A stretch of DNA of 64,000 nucleotides from Metabacillus litoralis (GTDB lineage: Bacteria > Bacillota > Bacilli > Bacillales > Bacillaceae). A model generated the notes under the pieces. It saw only the letters and a list, made by a program, of their open reading frames with translations. It was not told the origin of the DNA and made no database searches. The stretch is from positions 1-64,000 of the forward strand of contig NZ_JAIVKL010000021.1 in NCBI RefSeq assembly GCF_020524045.1, given 5' to 3'. This document shows, in pieces, positions 9,898 to 19,119 of the stretch (the first letter of the stretch is position 1; every line of letters begins with the position of its first letter). The translations under genes and the position numbers were made by a program.

Positions 9898-10094
9898 GTC
9901 AGATAAAAGATGTCATTACCTTTGAAGAAGGGTATGTTCATAAATATGATATATTTCAGAATCACTTTTTCATACTTTAACTTAAAATGTATAATATTGT
10001 TAGAGATCTATTTTATAATTGATATAGACTTCCAAATTTGTTTGAAAGTGATATAGGGATTGTTAATATAGTGAGAAAATGGATGAGAAGTTAA

Positions 10095-10769
10095 TTGAAA
10101 GGTTGTAAAGCAATACTTTTTGATTTAGATGATACCTTACTTAATAGGGATGAGGCAGTAGATAAAATGTTTTTCATTATATTAGAAAAGTGTTATGGAG
10201 ATGTTAAACATTCAGTTAAAACTGAAATGATACAGAGATTCAAAGAATATGATAAAGAAAGCTATGGATATGATGATAAAACAATAGTATTCAAATCATT
10301 ATTTGATGAATTCCCACCAAAATATAGATTGCCACACAATAACATTCAAGATTTCTGGAACACTAATTTTCCTCAGTGTTTTTTAATTAACCAAAATATT
10401 ATAAATCTATTAAATACTTTAAAGAGTCAAGTTAAAGTGGCAATTATTACGAATGGCTCAACTCAGAGACAAAAAGCTAAATTAATGAACACTAATTTAA
10501 ATAGTTTTTTTGATGTAATTCTTATTTCTGAAGAAGAGGAAATTAGTAAACCTGACAAACGTATATTCGAATTAGCATTAGATAAACTTAATGTGCACCA
10601 TGAAGACGCATTATTCGTTGGAGATGACATAGAAAAGGATATTGGTGGCTGTCAAAATGCAAACATACATGGCATTTGGTTCAATCCACATAATATCAAG
10701 AATCATACAGACATAAAGCCATATGCTGAGATCAATTATCTTGATCGTTTGTTAAGTTATATATCATAA
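10095..10769 (+). CDS. HAD-family hydrolase (YjjG/5'-nucleotidase-like)
   Basis: This is a predicted cytoplasmic phosphatase of the haloacid dehalogenase superfamily, 224 aa. All four HAD motifs are present: motif I FDLDDT with nucleophile D10 and D12; motif II ITNGS; motif III lysine in SKPDKRIF; motif IV VGDDIEKDI. The helical cap lies between motif I and II (about residues 20-95), as in subclass C1 enzymes such as YjjG or pyrimidine 5'-nucleotidases. The start is TTG with only a weak upstream site (GATGAGAAG). It stands alone. The substrate cannot be told from sequence; a nucleotide or sugar phosphate is likely. Confidence 0.85.
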   Translation: MKGCKAILFDLDDTLLNRDEAVDKMFFIILEKCYGDVKHSVKTEMIQRFKEYDKESYGYDDKTIVFKSLFDEFPPKYRLPHNNIQDFWNTNFPQCFLINQNIINLLNTLKSQVKVAIITNGSTQRQKAKLMNTNLNSFFDVILISEEEEISKPDKRIFELALDKLNVHHEDALFVGDDIEKDIGGCQNANIHGIWFNPHNIKNHTDIKPYAEINYLDRLLSYIS

Positions 10770-10899
10770 AAAGAAATCTAAATCACATCCCAAAAAACAT
10801 ACGATTTGTAGCATAAATAACTAGGTAAATTACAGAACAAAATACGTACAAAAAACTTTAGGGAATTACTAACAACCTCTAATTTTAGAAAGGAAGATC

Positions 10900-11514
10900 A
10901 TGTTGTATATTCCAAAATACTTTAAGATTGCAGATGAGGCAGAAGCCTTCGACATTATGAAAGAACATAGTTTTGCAACTCTTTTTTCACAGCATGAAGG
11001 AATGCCATTTGCCACTCATTTGCCGCTAATTTTGGACACGGAAAATACATACTTATATGGACACTTTGCTCGTCCAAATCCTCAGTGGAAAGATATTAAA
11101 AATCAAACCGTTTTAGCTATTTTCCACGGTCCTCATTGTTATATTTCCCCATCATGGTATGAGACGAATAAAGCAGTACCAACATGGAATTACGTGACAA
11201 TTCATGTTTATGGAGAAATCGAATTTTTAGAGAACGAATATCAGTTAATTACTTCATTAAATGATATGGTATTAAACTATGAAGCTGATGACAGTTCTTA
11301 CAGATTACAAGATGTTGATGCTGACTTTTTAGCTAGTATGAACAAAGCAATACAAGGCTTTAAAATAAAAATCACTAAAATTGAAGGAAAAGCTAAGCTA
11401 AGTCAAAATCATTCATTAGAAAGACAGCAGCTGGTTATCGATCATCTAGATCAAATTTTAAACTCTAATGAACAACAGATTTCCTCCTTGATGAAGGCAA
11501 ATAGTAAAAAGTAA
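10900..11514 (+). CDS. paiB: PaiB-like FMN-binding protein
   Basis: The sequence is a clear member of the PaiB family (FMN-binding split barrel). Family hallmarks include [19 protein letters not shown] near residues 25-45, [23 protein letters not shown] and [12 protein letters not shown]. In Bacillus subtilis PaiB is linked with negative control of sporulation and degradative enzyme genes, next to the acetyltransferase PaiA. Here there is no paiA beside it, so it is a solitary copy. It is 204 aa, the normal length. The ATG has a GAAAGGA site 7 bases upstream. An imperfect terminator follows. Confidence 0.88.
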   Translation: MLYIPKYFKIADEAEAFDIMKEHSFATLFSQHEGMPFATHLPLILDTENTYLYGHFARPNPQWKDIKNQTVLAIFHGPHCYISPSWYETNKAVPTWNYVTIHVYGEIEFLENEYQLITSLNDMVLNYEADDSSYRLQDVDADFLASMNKAIQGFKIKITKIEGKAKLSQNHSLERQQLVIDHLDQILNSNEQQISSLMKANSKK

Positions 11515-11540
11515 ATTAAAGTAATGATCTGCACTAATTA

Positions 11541-11580
11541 AGCGGCTTTCTGAAACAAGAAAAGTCGCCTTTTTTATTTT
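11541..11580 (+). terminator. Imperfect terminator after paiB
   Basis: GGCTTTCT pairs imperfectly with AGAAAAGTCGCC, followed by TTTTTTATTTT. Confidence 0.6.
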
Positions 11581-11705
11581 AAAAATATAGTTGGACGAAT
11601 CTAGGATTTGAATGACTAAAAGGTTTTTAAAAATATTTACTTTCTTGAATAAAAATTGAGAGATTATGGTAAAATTATTTCTATAGAATAAAAGGTGGTT
11701 TTGAC

Positions 11706-12089
11706 ATGAATAGAATAGTAGTAATATGGTTTTTTATCACTACCTTTTTAGTTGGTTGCTCGAGTATTAATGGGACAGAACCAATTCCAGTTCATCCTTT
11801 ATTTTCAACTGATCATAACAAGTATTCTTTATTAGTGGTAAGTGAAACAAATATGTCAGATTATCATAAATGGTTAGAAGAGAACGAAATATATAATGTT
11901 GAAAAAATTCATGGACGATCTTCATTAGAGGAAACAAATGATGCATTTAAGTTCTTAGAACTAGAAAAATCTCCAGCATATGTTGTATTCGATACAAAAG
12001 ATATTGAATATAAAACGTACAGCAAGGAAGAACTGATTAAATTTTTGAAAGAAAACAACCCAACTCAGTTAAAGGAGGACGAAAGCTAA
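11706..12089 (+). CDS. Small lipoprotein (127 aa)
   Basis: The N-terminus is a lipoprotein signal: a hydrophobic stretch followed by the lipobox LVGC (C at residue 18). The mature part is about 110 aa, charged, and ends in a helical, lysine/glutamate-rich tail. A sequence of the type SPAYVVFDTKD suggests a small thioredoxin-like or lipoprotein fold, but this is a guess. It overlaps the next small membrane gene by one base (TAATG), so the two are translationally coupled. Confidence 0.7.
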   Translation: MNRIVVIWFFITTFLVGCSSINGTEPIPVHPLFSTDHNKYSLLVVSETNMSDYHKWLEENEIYNVEKIHGRSSLEETNDAFKFLELEKSPAYVVFDTKDIEYKTYSKEELIKFLKENNPTQLKEDES

Positions 12090-12268
12090 TGATTTGGTTG
12101 ATTTTTTTGATACCATTAAGTATTTTGGTTACTTTTGCGTTATATTTCAGTAAGAAAACAGGTGCAGTTCCACCAGATGTGAAAAAAGGTAATCATAATA
12201 TAGAGTCCGAAACGATAAGAAACCAGTTTTTTAATAGTAGTAATGGTGGTGGAGACGGCGGTTTTTAG
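12089..12268 (+). CDS. Small membrane protein (59 aa), coupled to the lipoprotein
   Basis: The ATG overlaps the stop of the upstream lipoprotein gene, and AAAGGAGGA lies 10 bases before it. The N-terminal 20 residues form one hydrophobic helix (IWLIFLIPLSILVTFALYF). The polar C-terminal half ends with NGGGDGGF. No family is recognised. A shared operon with the lipoprotein suggests they act together at the membrane. The stretch 12269-12561 has no gene; it holds only a small GACC/GGTC hairpin with a T-run near 12330. Confidence 0.6.
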   Translation: MIWLIFLIPLSILVTFALYFSKKTGAVPPDVKKGNHNIESETIRNQFFNSSNGGGDGGF

Positions 12269-12561
12269 TTCTTCTGCAAAACATACAGTAATCTTTAAAA
12301 CCATATGTATCAAACTGCAGCTCTAATTTTACGACCGTTTTTTGGTCTGGAATATAATGTTTGCTGCAGTAGTTAACCATTTTACTACTACAATTGATCT
12401 AAGCCTCTTTAAATTTTTTTTCTTCATCTTTTCCCTAGTTCTTGATTTATGCTGCATTCTGAAATGAAAATCACAACAATGATTAGCGATGACTACTCAT
12501 AAAGGCTCAAAATATTTTGCATATTATCTCTCTTTGTGACTCATTTGTTGTTTAGACAAAG

Positions 12562-12756
12562 TTACAAGCTTAAAAATTTTAATCCAAAAAGAAAATAAAG
12601 TGTTGAAGAAGCTCCTACAAAAATAAGAAAAAATAAAAATTTTTGTGATTTTGAACGATTTTTTAACCAGTTCCACCGTTTATTTTCAGTATCAAGCCAA
12701 AAGATGTCAACAAGAGACGTGACAATTATTATGACAAGAAAAGCAACTAATTCCAT
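12562..12756 (-). CDS. Small two-helix membrane protein (64 aa)
   Basis: On the minus strand the ATG is preceded by AAAGGGG about 9 bases upstream. Two hydrophobic helices (about residues 3-20 and 39-62) flank a basic loop (KRWNWLKNRSKSQK), giving an in-out-in hairpin. It is unknown in function and is transcribed against its neighbours. Confidence 0.5.
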   Translation of the reverse strand: MELVAFLVIIIVTSLVDIFWLDTENKRWNWLKNRSKSQKFLFFLIFVGASSTLYFLFGLKFLSL

Positions 12757-13001
12757 AAGTAAACATCCCCTTTCTTATTATCTTAATTGTACCATAATAT
12801 GGAATTTAAATGCATTACCATGTAGGTCAGGAAAATAATGACGTTAATCTTCTTAAGTAGAACTGCATGTTGTAACAAGGAAATGTTTTTAAAAGGTAAG
12901 TTTGAGGGTGCTAATGATGAAGAATAGGTTAAAACTAGAAGAGGATATTTACTTAATCTACTTATCTGTTAGTTTAACTTGAAAATAATTGGAGGAAGAC
13001 A

Positions 13002-13259
13002 ATGAAAGCTATATTTAGTTTATTATTGGCATTTGCTTTAGTTGGATGTTCTGGAGAGCAATATGAACTTAAGATAACTGGAGAAATTACAAAAGTAGAA
13101 GAAGGAATGATCTATCTAGATGACAGACCTATAAAAATAAAAAATTCCTCTGATTTTAATATTGGTCAAAGAGTTAAAGTAACATTGATTGATAAAACAG
13201 GAGAAGATGATTGGAACCCAGATGACTTTAGAGTAAAAGAGTTAAAAATTATAAAATAA
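13002..13259 (+). CDS. Small lipoprotein, DUF3221-like (85 aa)
   Basis: The lipobox LVGC places the lipidated cysteine at residue 16. The mature protein is a short beta-rich domain (ITGEITKVEEGMIYLDDRPIK followed by FNIGQRVKVTL). This is an OB-like layout shared with the DUF3221 lipoproteins such as the one at 19120. The start is ATG with TTGGAGGA upstream. The similarity to DUF3221 is by pattern only. Confidence 0.65.
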   Translation: MKAIFSLLLAFALVGCSGEQYELKITGEITKVEEGMIYLDDRPIKIKNSSDFNIGQRVKVTLIDKTGEDDWNPDDFRVKELKIIK

Positions 13260-13339
13260 GATATTAATTAGGGGGAAAATTGAAACTCTTAATTATGAAG
13301 TGTATTGGTAAATATTATTAAATAATATAAAAATTGTGA

Positions 13340-13468
13340 TTAAGAGATGATAATAAAATTCGTTATACAAATCCGTTTGAAATAGACGGAAGATTCATTG
13401 AATTTATCATTCAAGAGTGTAATAAGCTTTTTCAAGAAGTAAGTTTTATTTATCTGATGAGTGTTTAA
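13340..13468 (+). pseudogene. Coding-like fragment without a start
   Basis: An open stretch of 42 codons reads as natural protein (IRYTNPFEIDGRFIEFI followed by IQECNKLFQEV). It has no start codon or ribosome-binding site and is closed by TAA. It is best explained as the tail of a gene whose front is lost. No family is recognised. Confidence 0.35.
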
Positions 13469-13498
13469 AAAGGTTATCTATGTATCGGAGGTATTGTG

Positions 13499-13684
13499 AT
13501 GGAAGGTAGCAAGGAAAGGTTGAAGAAAACAAACGTGACCTTGGTTACTTTAGCAATAATAATTACCATTTTAAATCATATGGTTAATCCAATTTTTTTT
13601 AACACGCAACCTGATAGTATAGGTACAGGTCTAGCAATCATTTTTTTGGCTTCTGCTCTCTTAAATCATATTAGATCAAATTAA
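13499..13684 (+). CDS. Small two-helix membrane protein (61 aa)
   Basis: GGAGG at 13487-13491 is 7 bases from the ATG at 13499, which is preferred to the GTG at 13496. A basic N-terminus is followed by two hydrophobic helices (about residues 12-30 and 38-56). Function is unknown. Confidence 0.5.
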   Translation: MEGSKERLKKTNVTLVTLAIIITILNHMVNPIFFNTQPDSIGTGLAIIFLASALLNHIRSN

Positions 13685-14078
13685 AATATTTATCTTGTTT
13701 TTGCTTTTTAACGAAACAATAAATCATTTTTTAATTTGAATCTTCCTTTGTAAAGGAAGTTCACTATATAAAAGTTGTTTGTAGAAAGAATGAATGTTGG
13801 TTTGGTACATATTCAATATTTTAGACCGAATTATTAGCAAGTAGGAATAACAAGTTTTCTAAAAGTTAGATAAGCTTCAAATTAATTTAAGTGATTAAAT
13901 ACAAGAGTGAGTATATGAATTGTCCCGATGTGTATTTGAGGCTCTTTGGAATAAAAAATTCATTTAGAAAAAAAGGAAGAAAACAAAACAAAAAGAGTGG
14001 TGCACGTTTTTTAATACCAACACTGTCGTCTGTTATTTGATGATGGTTTTCTTATAAATAGTAGAGGAGGAATTAACA
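13685..14078. other. Gene-free stretch
   Basis: No open frame with a start and site is seen. The only structure is a perfect 8-bp hairpin with a 2-base loop (CTTCCTTT / AAAGGAAG) at 13742-13759. It lacks a T-run and may mark the end of the small upstream gene. Confidence 0.5.
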
Positions 14079-14882
14079 ATGGCAATGTTTGAAACAGCCA
14101 AAAAAAGAGCGGAATTGACCAATTCTGGAGTTATTGATGCTAGAACATTAGAGAATTCTCATAAAAGATTAAGGGAAATCATAAAACCTGGTACGACAAT
14201 TTTGGATGTTGGGTGTGGTACAGGAGCCATGACTTATGGTATAGCAAAAGTTGTTGGGACGGAAGGAATGGTTGTTGGCATTGATAATAATCCAGTTTTA
14301 ATTGATAAAGCTCGTGAAAAGTACAAAGATATACCTGGATTATCTTTTAAGGAAGGTGATGTTTATAATTTACCTTTCTCTAATAAATTTGATGTCGTTA
14401 CCTCTGCAAGATTACTTCAATGGCTTGCTCAACCAAAAGAAGCTTTAATCAATATGGTCAGAGCTACTAAAGTCGGCGGTAAAGTTATTGTACTTGATTA
14501 TAATCATGAGAAAATCAAATGGGATCCAGAAGTTCCAGAGTCAATGAAATCCTTTTACGGTGCTTTTTTAAGATGGCGTTTAGAATCAGGTATGGATAAT
14601 ACTATTGCAGATAAGCTCTCAGGTATGTTTAATGAAATTGGTCTTGAAGAAGTGACAATCTCATCACAGCATGAAAAAACAAATAGAGAAGATAAAGATT
14701 TCCAAACCCACATGTCAATATGGTCAGGTGTTGCTTTGACAAGGGGGAAACAAATGGTTGATGAGGGATTTATAAAAGAAGAACAACGGAAGATGGCTGA
14801 ACATGATTACAGAGCCTGGATTGAAGCAGAAGCAAAAAGCCAATTCATGTACTTATTAGCTGTTGAGGGTATAAAGATCTGA
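14079..14882 (+). CDS. Class I SAM-dependent methyltransferase (267 aa)
   Basis: A UbiE/Methyltransf_11-type fold. Motif I DVGCGTG is at residues 43-49, the acidic SAM-ribose motif is GIDNN near 67, and the post-II region is FDVVTSARLLQWLAQP. A C-terminal helical section of about 110 aa, with IWSGVALTRGKQM and YRAWIEAEA, would form the substrate pocket. The start is ATG with GAGGAGG 9 bases upstream. It stands alone. The acceptor cannot be predicted; small-molecule methylation is most likely. Confidence 0.85.
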   Translation: MAMFETAKKRAELTNSGVIDARTLENSHKRLREIIKPGTTILDVGCGTGAMTYGIAKVVGTEGMVVGIDNNPVLIDKAREKYKDIPGLSFKEGDVYNLPFSNKFDVVTSARLLQWLAQPKEALINMVRATKVGGKVIVLDYNHEKIKWDPEVPESMKSFYGAFLRWRLESGMDNTIADKLSGMFNEIGLEEVTISSQHEKTNREDKDFQTHMSIWSGVALTRGKQMVDEGFIKEEQRKMAEHDYRAWIEAEAKSQFMYLLAVEGIKI

Positions 14883-15010
14883 TTATTTTTTGAGAGATAC
14901 ATAGTTTTAATGAAGAGTAAGCCTTTTTCAATTTCATCATGAAAATAGCTAGCTAAGGAGCAATGATAGAATATGAAAAAAACAGGACATAGTTTAAAAG
15001 GGGAAATTTC

Positions 15011-15247
15011 TTGAAGTTTATTGAAATTGGTATAGGAAACACTTGGTTAGTTAGGACAGAAACAGAGTTAGAAGATGGAACCGAATATGAGGAAAAAGGA
15101 ATAGTTGGACCTATAAAATGGCACTCTATTTATTTATGAATTTGGGTTGGTAAAACTGTTTTTATATTCGATACGAAAGAAGGATTGAAAAAGATGAAGA
15201 AAGAACGCCAGAAAATAAAAATAATTCTCGGTATTTCTAGTAGATGA
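15011..15247 (+). pseudogene. DUF3977 family gene with in-frame TGA
   Basis: The translation from TTG at 15011 (AAAGGGG upstream) matches DUF3977: FIEIGIGNTWLVRTETE, then GPIKWHSIYL. It hits TGA at 15137-15139 and then continues in the same frame with IWVGKTVFIFDTKEG to a normal end at 15247. The family has arginine (CGA) at the TGA position, so one C-to-T change explains the stop. The total is 78 codons, the expected family size. The gene is probably dead. Confidence 0.75.
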
Positions 15248-15326
15248 ATGAATTATTTATTTAATTTACGAGGATAATTTTTTATGATTTTACAGGGGGA
15301 GTTATTAATAGTAAAGGAGAACTTTT

Positions 15327-15509
15327 ATGAGGGGAAATTCAAAGCACAAATATAGGTGGATGTCTATAAGCACTGGATTATTATTTATTTGTATTGGAAT
15401 AGTACAAATGATTGTAAGTGATATCTTTAAATTATCAGGAAGTTTGTTTATATTAGCGGGTGCGATATATCTTATTGGGGCTGTTTTTAAACTTAAAAAG
15501 AAATATTAA
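15327..15509 (+). CDS. Small two-helix membrane protein (60 aa)
   Basis: The ATG has AAAGGAGA 7 bases upstream. Two hydrophobic helices (about residues 12-30 and 35-53) are framed by basic ends (KHKYR and KLKKKY). Function is unknown. Confidence 0.55.
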   Translation: MRGNSKHKYRWMSISTGLLFICIGIVQMIVSDIFKLSGSLFILAGAIYLIGAVFKLKKKY

Positions 15510-15573
15510 AATAATTTTATTGATGAAATTTAATTAAAATTAAAATGAAATATTGGAAATATACATATATGAA

Positions 15574-15680
15574 TGTGGAGTACTGTGCAGATTAATACTT
15601 AAAGTATCAGTTAAGATACACTGATAATGATTTTCAACGATCGAGCGCCTTTCTGGAGACAAGTAAAGGGGCTTTTTACA
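15574..15680 (+). repeat. Composite intergenic repeat ending in a terminator
   Basis: It contains TACTGTGCAG and, downstream, TTTTCAACGATCGAGCGCC, then a hairpin (GCGCCTTT / AAAGGGGC, 15646-15674) with a T5 tail. Related arrangements occur at 49282-49385 and 50228-50300, so this is a member of a dispersed family that also provides a terminator. Confidence 0.5.
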
Positions 15681-15802
15681 TGTTAAAGAGAGATTGATGC
15701 ATAATTTGCTGTATTGGAATTGGATATTTATGTTAAAGTATAAAAATAAGCAAGTAAACATTCAAGGAAGATAAATCGCTTTTATATATGGAGGAACAAA
15801 AG

Positions 15803-16141
15803 ATGGATTGTGTTTTTTGTAGGATTGTTAACAAAGAAGAACCAGCAGAGATTATATATGAAGATGAAGAAGTAATAGCTTTTTACGGATTGCATTTTAG
15901 TGCTCCAGTTCATGCGTTAGTGATTCCTAAAAAGCATATTGAAAATATTATGGACATAAAAGAAGATGATGAAAAAATTATATTTAAAATTCATCAAGGG
16001 TTACAAAAAGTTTCGAAAATATTGGGTGTTAGTAACGATGGTTTTAGAGTAATAACTAATACAGGAAAAAATGGTCAACAAGAGGTTTACCATATGCATT
16101 ATCATATTATTGGAGGCCGTGAGTTAAGATGGGAAATGTAA
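15803..16141 (+). CDS. HIT family protein (nucleotide hydrolase/transferase)
   Basis: A histidine-triad protein of 112 aa. It has N-terminal CVFCRI, the conserved HALVIPKKHI strand, and the catalytic triad HMHYHIIGG near the C-terminus. Family members hydrolyse nucleoside phosphoramidates or adenylylated substrates. An upstream in-frame ATG at 15788 lies within the ribosome-binding site itself (GGAGG at 15790-15794). The ATG at 15803, 8 bases after that site, is the true start and matches the family. It is cytoplasmic and a single gene. Confidence 0.92.
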   Translation: MDCVFCRIVNKEEPAEIIYEDEEVIAFYGLHFSAPVHALVIPKKHIENIMDIKEDDEKIIFKIHQGLQKVSKILGVSNDGFRVITNTGKNGQQEVYHMHYHIIGGRELRWEM

Positions 16142-16328
16142 TCATTTTGCTGTACAATTCCACTTTATCTTAAGGTCGTGTTAGGGAAATAACTTCTCTC
16201 AACAATTGAGGAAGTACTTTTATGGTAATGGACATTTTTTTAAAAGAAAAGAGTAATAGCTTATCATCAAAAGTCGAGCGGGTGTGTTAAAGAGGATGAT
16301 TTGTTGGTATAGATGGAGTGGATCAAAG

Positions 16329-16541
16329 ATGAGAATCGTAATGGAGAAAATCATATATTTTGTTTTTACACTCTTTATTTTTATTGTGTTATGGAAAATA
16401 ACAGCTGTATTATGGGACGCGTTTGTTCCTTGGAATTATAAAACTGACTTATTAGGTATTTTTGTTGTAATACCAGTACTATTTGCAGTTTCATTTGTTT
16501 TCGCGAGTTTGTCATTCAAATTTATTAAGGAAAATACATAG
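16329..16541 (+). CDS. Small two-helix membrane protein (70 aa)
   Basis: I chose the ATG at 16329, with GGAG 10 bases upstream, over the longer frame from 16284. Two hydrophobic helices (about residues 6-27 and 42-65) flank a short loop containing PWNYKTD. Function is unknown. Confidence 0.5.
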   Translation: MRIVMEKIIYFVFTLFIFIVLWKITAVLWDAFVPWNYKTDLLGIFVVIPVLFAVSFVFASLSFKFIKENT

Positions 16542-16627
16542 ACTACTTATTTATTATTCTATTTTTGTATTTTTACAGGGTCTCAATATTTCTAGGGTAA
16601 CAACTATTCTAATTTAGGGGTGTTAAG

Positions 16628-17173
16628 ATGATCAAACAAAAAAAGATAGTAGCTATTTCTGGAAGCATTCGAGAAGGTTCATCAAATACGAATATATTAA
16701 AAGCAGCTGCAGCTTTTATACCTCAAGATATTGAGTATATCATTTATGATGGAATAAAAGATCTACCCCATTTCAATCCAGATGTTGATCGAATGAAGCC
16801 AGAAGATGTTGTTACAAATTTTCGAAAGATTATAGATGAATCGGATGCATTAATTATTTGTACGCCTGAGTATGCAAAAGGTGTTCCAGGTGTCTTGAAA
16901 AATGCATTAGAGTGGCTTGTTTCATCAGCTGAACTTTATAAAAAACCAGTTGCTGTTATAACTGCATCTCCCTCGATTTTGGGAGGAGACAAAGCTCATG
17001 AGTCTTTAATGTACACGTTAGGTATGATGGATGCTACTGTTGTTAAAAATGGATCATTATTATTTCCAACTGTCCGAACCAAATTTAATGATGATGCTAC
17101 AGTAAAAGACGAATCTACCAAGCAAGAACTTATTGCTTTAATTAATAGTCTAGTGGACGAGATAAATAATTAA
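16628..17173 (+). CDS. NADPH-dependent FMN reductase family protein
   Basis: A flavodoxin-like fold, 181 aa. The phosphate-binding loop is SGSIREGSSNTN (residues 11-22), and the flavin-contact motif is TPEYAKGVPGVLKNALEWL (about 79-97). The family reduces FMN or quinones, azo dyes or metals with NADPH. The start is ATG with AGGGGTG upstream. It is followed at once by a miniature transposable element. Confidence 0.9.
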   Translation: MIKQKKIVAISGSIREGSSNTNILKAAAAFIPQDIEYIIYDGIKDLPHFNPDVDRMKPEDVVTNFRKIIDESDALIICTPEYAKGVPGVLKNALEWLVSSAELYKKPVAVITASPSILGGDKAHESLMYTLGMMDATVVKNGSLLFPTVRTKFNDDATVKDESTKQELIALINSLVDEINN

Positions 17174-17216
17174 CTAATCATAAACTACTGGAATGCATTA
17201 AATACTCTTTTGTTAT

Positions 17217-17383
17217 GGATCTTCTCTGAACGATTGTTGGTATGTAACCAAACCAAAATTTGGAGGGAAAACAGTATTTTTCCACTATAAGGGTACTATT
17301 TTTTTGAAGAAAAGATCCCACTAGACTTAATACAATGCTGATTGTTCGGGAATTTAACAGCAACAAAGTTTGCGGAAACAGCC
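17217..17383 (-). mobile_element. Miniature inverted-repeat element, copy 1 (167 bp)
   Basis: It starts GGATCTTCTCTGAACGATTG and ends TTTGCGGAAACAGCC, the reverse orientation of the family. An exact 8-bp direct repeat, TTTGTTAT, flanks it (17209-17216 and 17384-17391), which is a target-site duplication. It has no coding capacity. Confidence 0.85.
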
Positions 17384-17405
17384 TTTGTTATAGACCGTAT
17401 AAAAG

Positions 17406-17528
17406 ATGAATAGATTTGACGTTGGGCAAACCAATCATTCAATATCCATAGATGATCATTATGTGAAAGCTTATCATAGCATAAATCATATGGGTGAAAT
17501 TAAAGCTAGAGATGAAGGTGTAAAATGA
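17406..17528 (+). CDS. Possible 40-codon leader ORF
   Basis: A short ATG frame (starting MNRFDVGQTNHSISID) ends by overlapping the start of the DUF3885 gene as ATGA. It has no evident ribosome-binding site. It could be a coupled leader peptide or a gene remnant cut by the neighbouring mobile element. Weakly supported. Confidence 0.25.
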   Translation: MNRFDVGQTNHSISIDDHYVKAYHSINHMGEIKARDEGVK

Positions 17529-18208
17529 TAAAATTTTTATCGCAATTTATGAAAATCCATTTTGAAAATCTTAATCTAAGACCACCGCTATTTTACTCAT
17601 GGAAATATGGTCTCCGTTTTGAAATTTCTATACCTTGGGTAGAGCATGAGGATAAAGATAACTTGCAGCAAATAGAAGAAAGAACAATGAAAATATTCAA
17701 TAAGCTATTTAATTCGAGTGATGAGATGTTGCTCATTACAGATATTCATTGTAGGCATAATGATACATTTTTACAAAAGAGACCAACAAACGTTTACCAA
17801 AAATATATAAAAAACAAGAACACCGTAAGAAAACTTCAGCATAGTGTTTTACCGAATGTCTTTTTTGAAGATGAAGAGGATGAAGATGATGAAAAGATGG
17901 TCACACATAGATTTGTTTTACCATGTAAAAAAATTGACATTCGATATAAACAACTTCTGCAAGCGATTAGTTACGAGGATTTTCCACACCCAGAACAAAT
18001 TTTAAAAGGATTTTCGCAGAATGGTATTGATATATATTTTGTGAATATTTCAAAGAAAATGATTTACCACTTTTACGATGATCGAGGCTGTGATGTTATT
18101 GCTTCTAAGAAAGAAGATTTATATTCACTTTATGAAGAGTGTAATGATTGGATTTTGGATTATGATCGGGTGGAAATTGATAATCTTTTCAAAAAACAAA
18201 AGAATTAA
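17525..18208 (+). CDS. DUF3885 domain protein (227 aa)
   Basis: The C-terminal half carries the DUF3885 signature IYHFYDDRGCDVIA (about residues 176-190), followed by a conserved Tyr/Trp-rich end (EECNDWILDYDR). The centre has an acidic run (EDEEDEDDEK). It is cytoplasmic, with no signal or membrane segment. Function of the family is not established; it is common as single genes in Bacillus accessory regions. The site AAGGTG lies close before the ATG. Confidence 0.75.
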   Translation: MIKFLSQFMKIHFENLNLRPPLFYSWKYGLRFEISIPWVEHEDKDNLQQIEERTMKIFNKLFNSSDEMLLITDIHCRHNDTFLQKRPTNVYQKYIKNKNTVRKLQHSVLPNVFFEDEEDEDDEKMVTHRFVLPCKKIDIRYKQLLQAISYEDFPHPEQILKGFSQNGIDIYFVNISKKMIYHFYDDRGCDVIASKKEDLYSLYEECNDWILDYDRVEIDNLFKKQKN

Positions 18209-18397
18209 TTGAACTGAGTTAGCAAAAATGCAAATTTTGAAATCTAGTAAAATTTCTTACAGAAAGACTATTAATTAGGATCTGCTTCAAACATAGTGTA
18301 TTTCTTTTAGATGTGAGCTTATTCCCATTATATATGGAGTTCTATAATCATAAGAAAATTACATTTTCGAATAAACTAGTTTAAGGGGTTTTCAGTA

Positions 18398-18967
18398 ATG
18401 AATGAGGAAGAAATCATTTCAATCGTTACAGAGGATAAATGGATGATGGAAATATTAAAAACAGTAAAATTATTAGATTTACCTGATTGGTGGGTATGCG
18501 CTGGATTTGTTCGTTCAAAAATATGGGATACTCTACATAATTTTAATGAAAGGACGACAATTCCAGATATTGATGTTATCTATTTTGAACCAGCTAATAT
18601 AAATGAAAATGAAGAAAAGAAATTTGAGGAGATACTTAAATTCTCAATGCCTGCTATTCCTTGGTCTGTCAAGAACGAAGCGAGAATGCACTGGAAAAGT
18701 AATATGCCTCCATATTCATCTTCTGTTGACGCTATATCAAAATTTCCAGAAACAGCTACAGCCCTTGGCCTGAAATTAGATGAAAGAGACAATTTAAAAT
18801 TAACAGCTCCATATGGCATCAAAGATGTTGTGAATTTACAAGTCAAGCCTACTCCTTTCTTTTTACAGTCTAAGGAACGATTAGAAATGTATGAAAAACG
18901 TTTGGCAAAAAAGAACTGGCATACTATCTGGACTAATTTAGAAGTACATCATATTCAGAATTGTTAA
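18398..18967 (+). CDS. Nucleotidyltransferase-like protein (NTP_transf_6 / DUF925)
   Basis: 189 aa. Features match PF06042: WWVCAGFVRSKIWD near residue 30, then the metal-binding acidic pair PDIDVIYF, and the C-terminal block containing FPETATALGL, PYGIKDVVNLQVKPTP and KRLAKKNW. It is predicted to transfer a nucleotide to an unknown acceptor. The ATG is preceded by AAGGGGT. Single gene. Confidence 0.82.
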   Translation: MNEEEIISIVTEDKWMMEILKTVKLLDLPDWWVCAGFVRSKIWDTLHNFNERTTIPDIDVIYFEPANINENEEKKFEEILKFSMPAIPWSVKNEARMHWKSNMPPYSSSVDAISKFPETATALGLKLDERDNLKLTAPYGIKDVVNLQVKPTPFFLQSKERLEMYEKRLAKKNWHTIWTNLEVHHIQNC

Positions 18968-19119
18968 GGTTTTTTTGATCTTAGCAGTAGGATTAAAGAA
19001 AAAGAATTTCTTGTGAAACTATTCATTTTCTTCAATTGTAAATTTGTTTAATTTATTGAAAGTAAGTTGTAATACTCTTTTATAATTAATGTTTACATTT
19101 TCCTTTGGGAGGTTTCACA

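Noticed and set aside
15540-15761. Minus-strand open frame of 73 codons
   Set aside because: It lies across the composite repeat and terminator and has no site.
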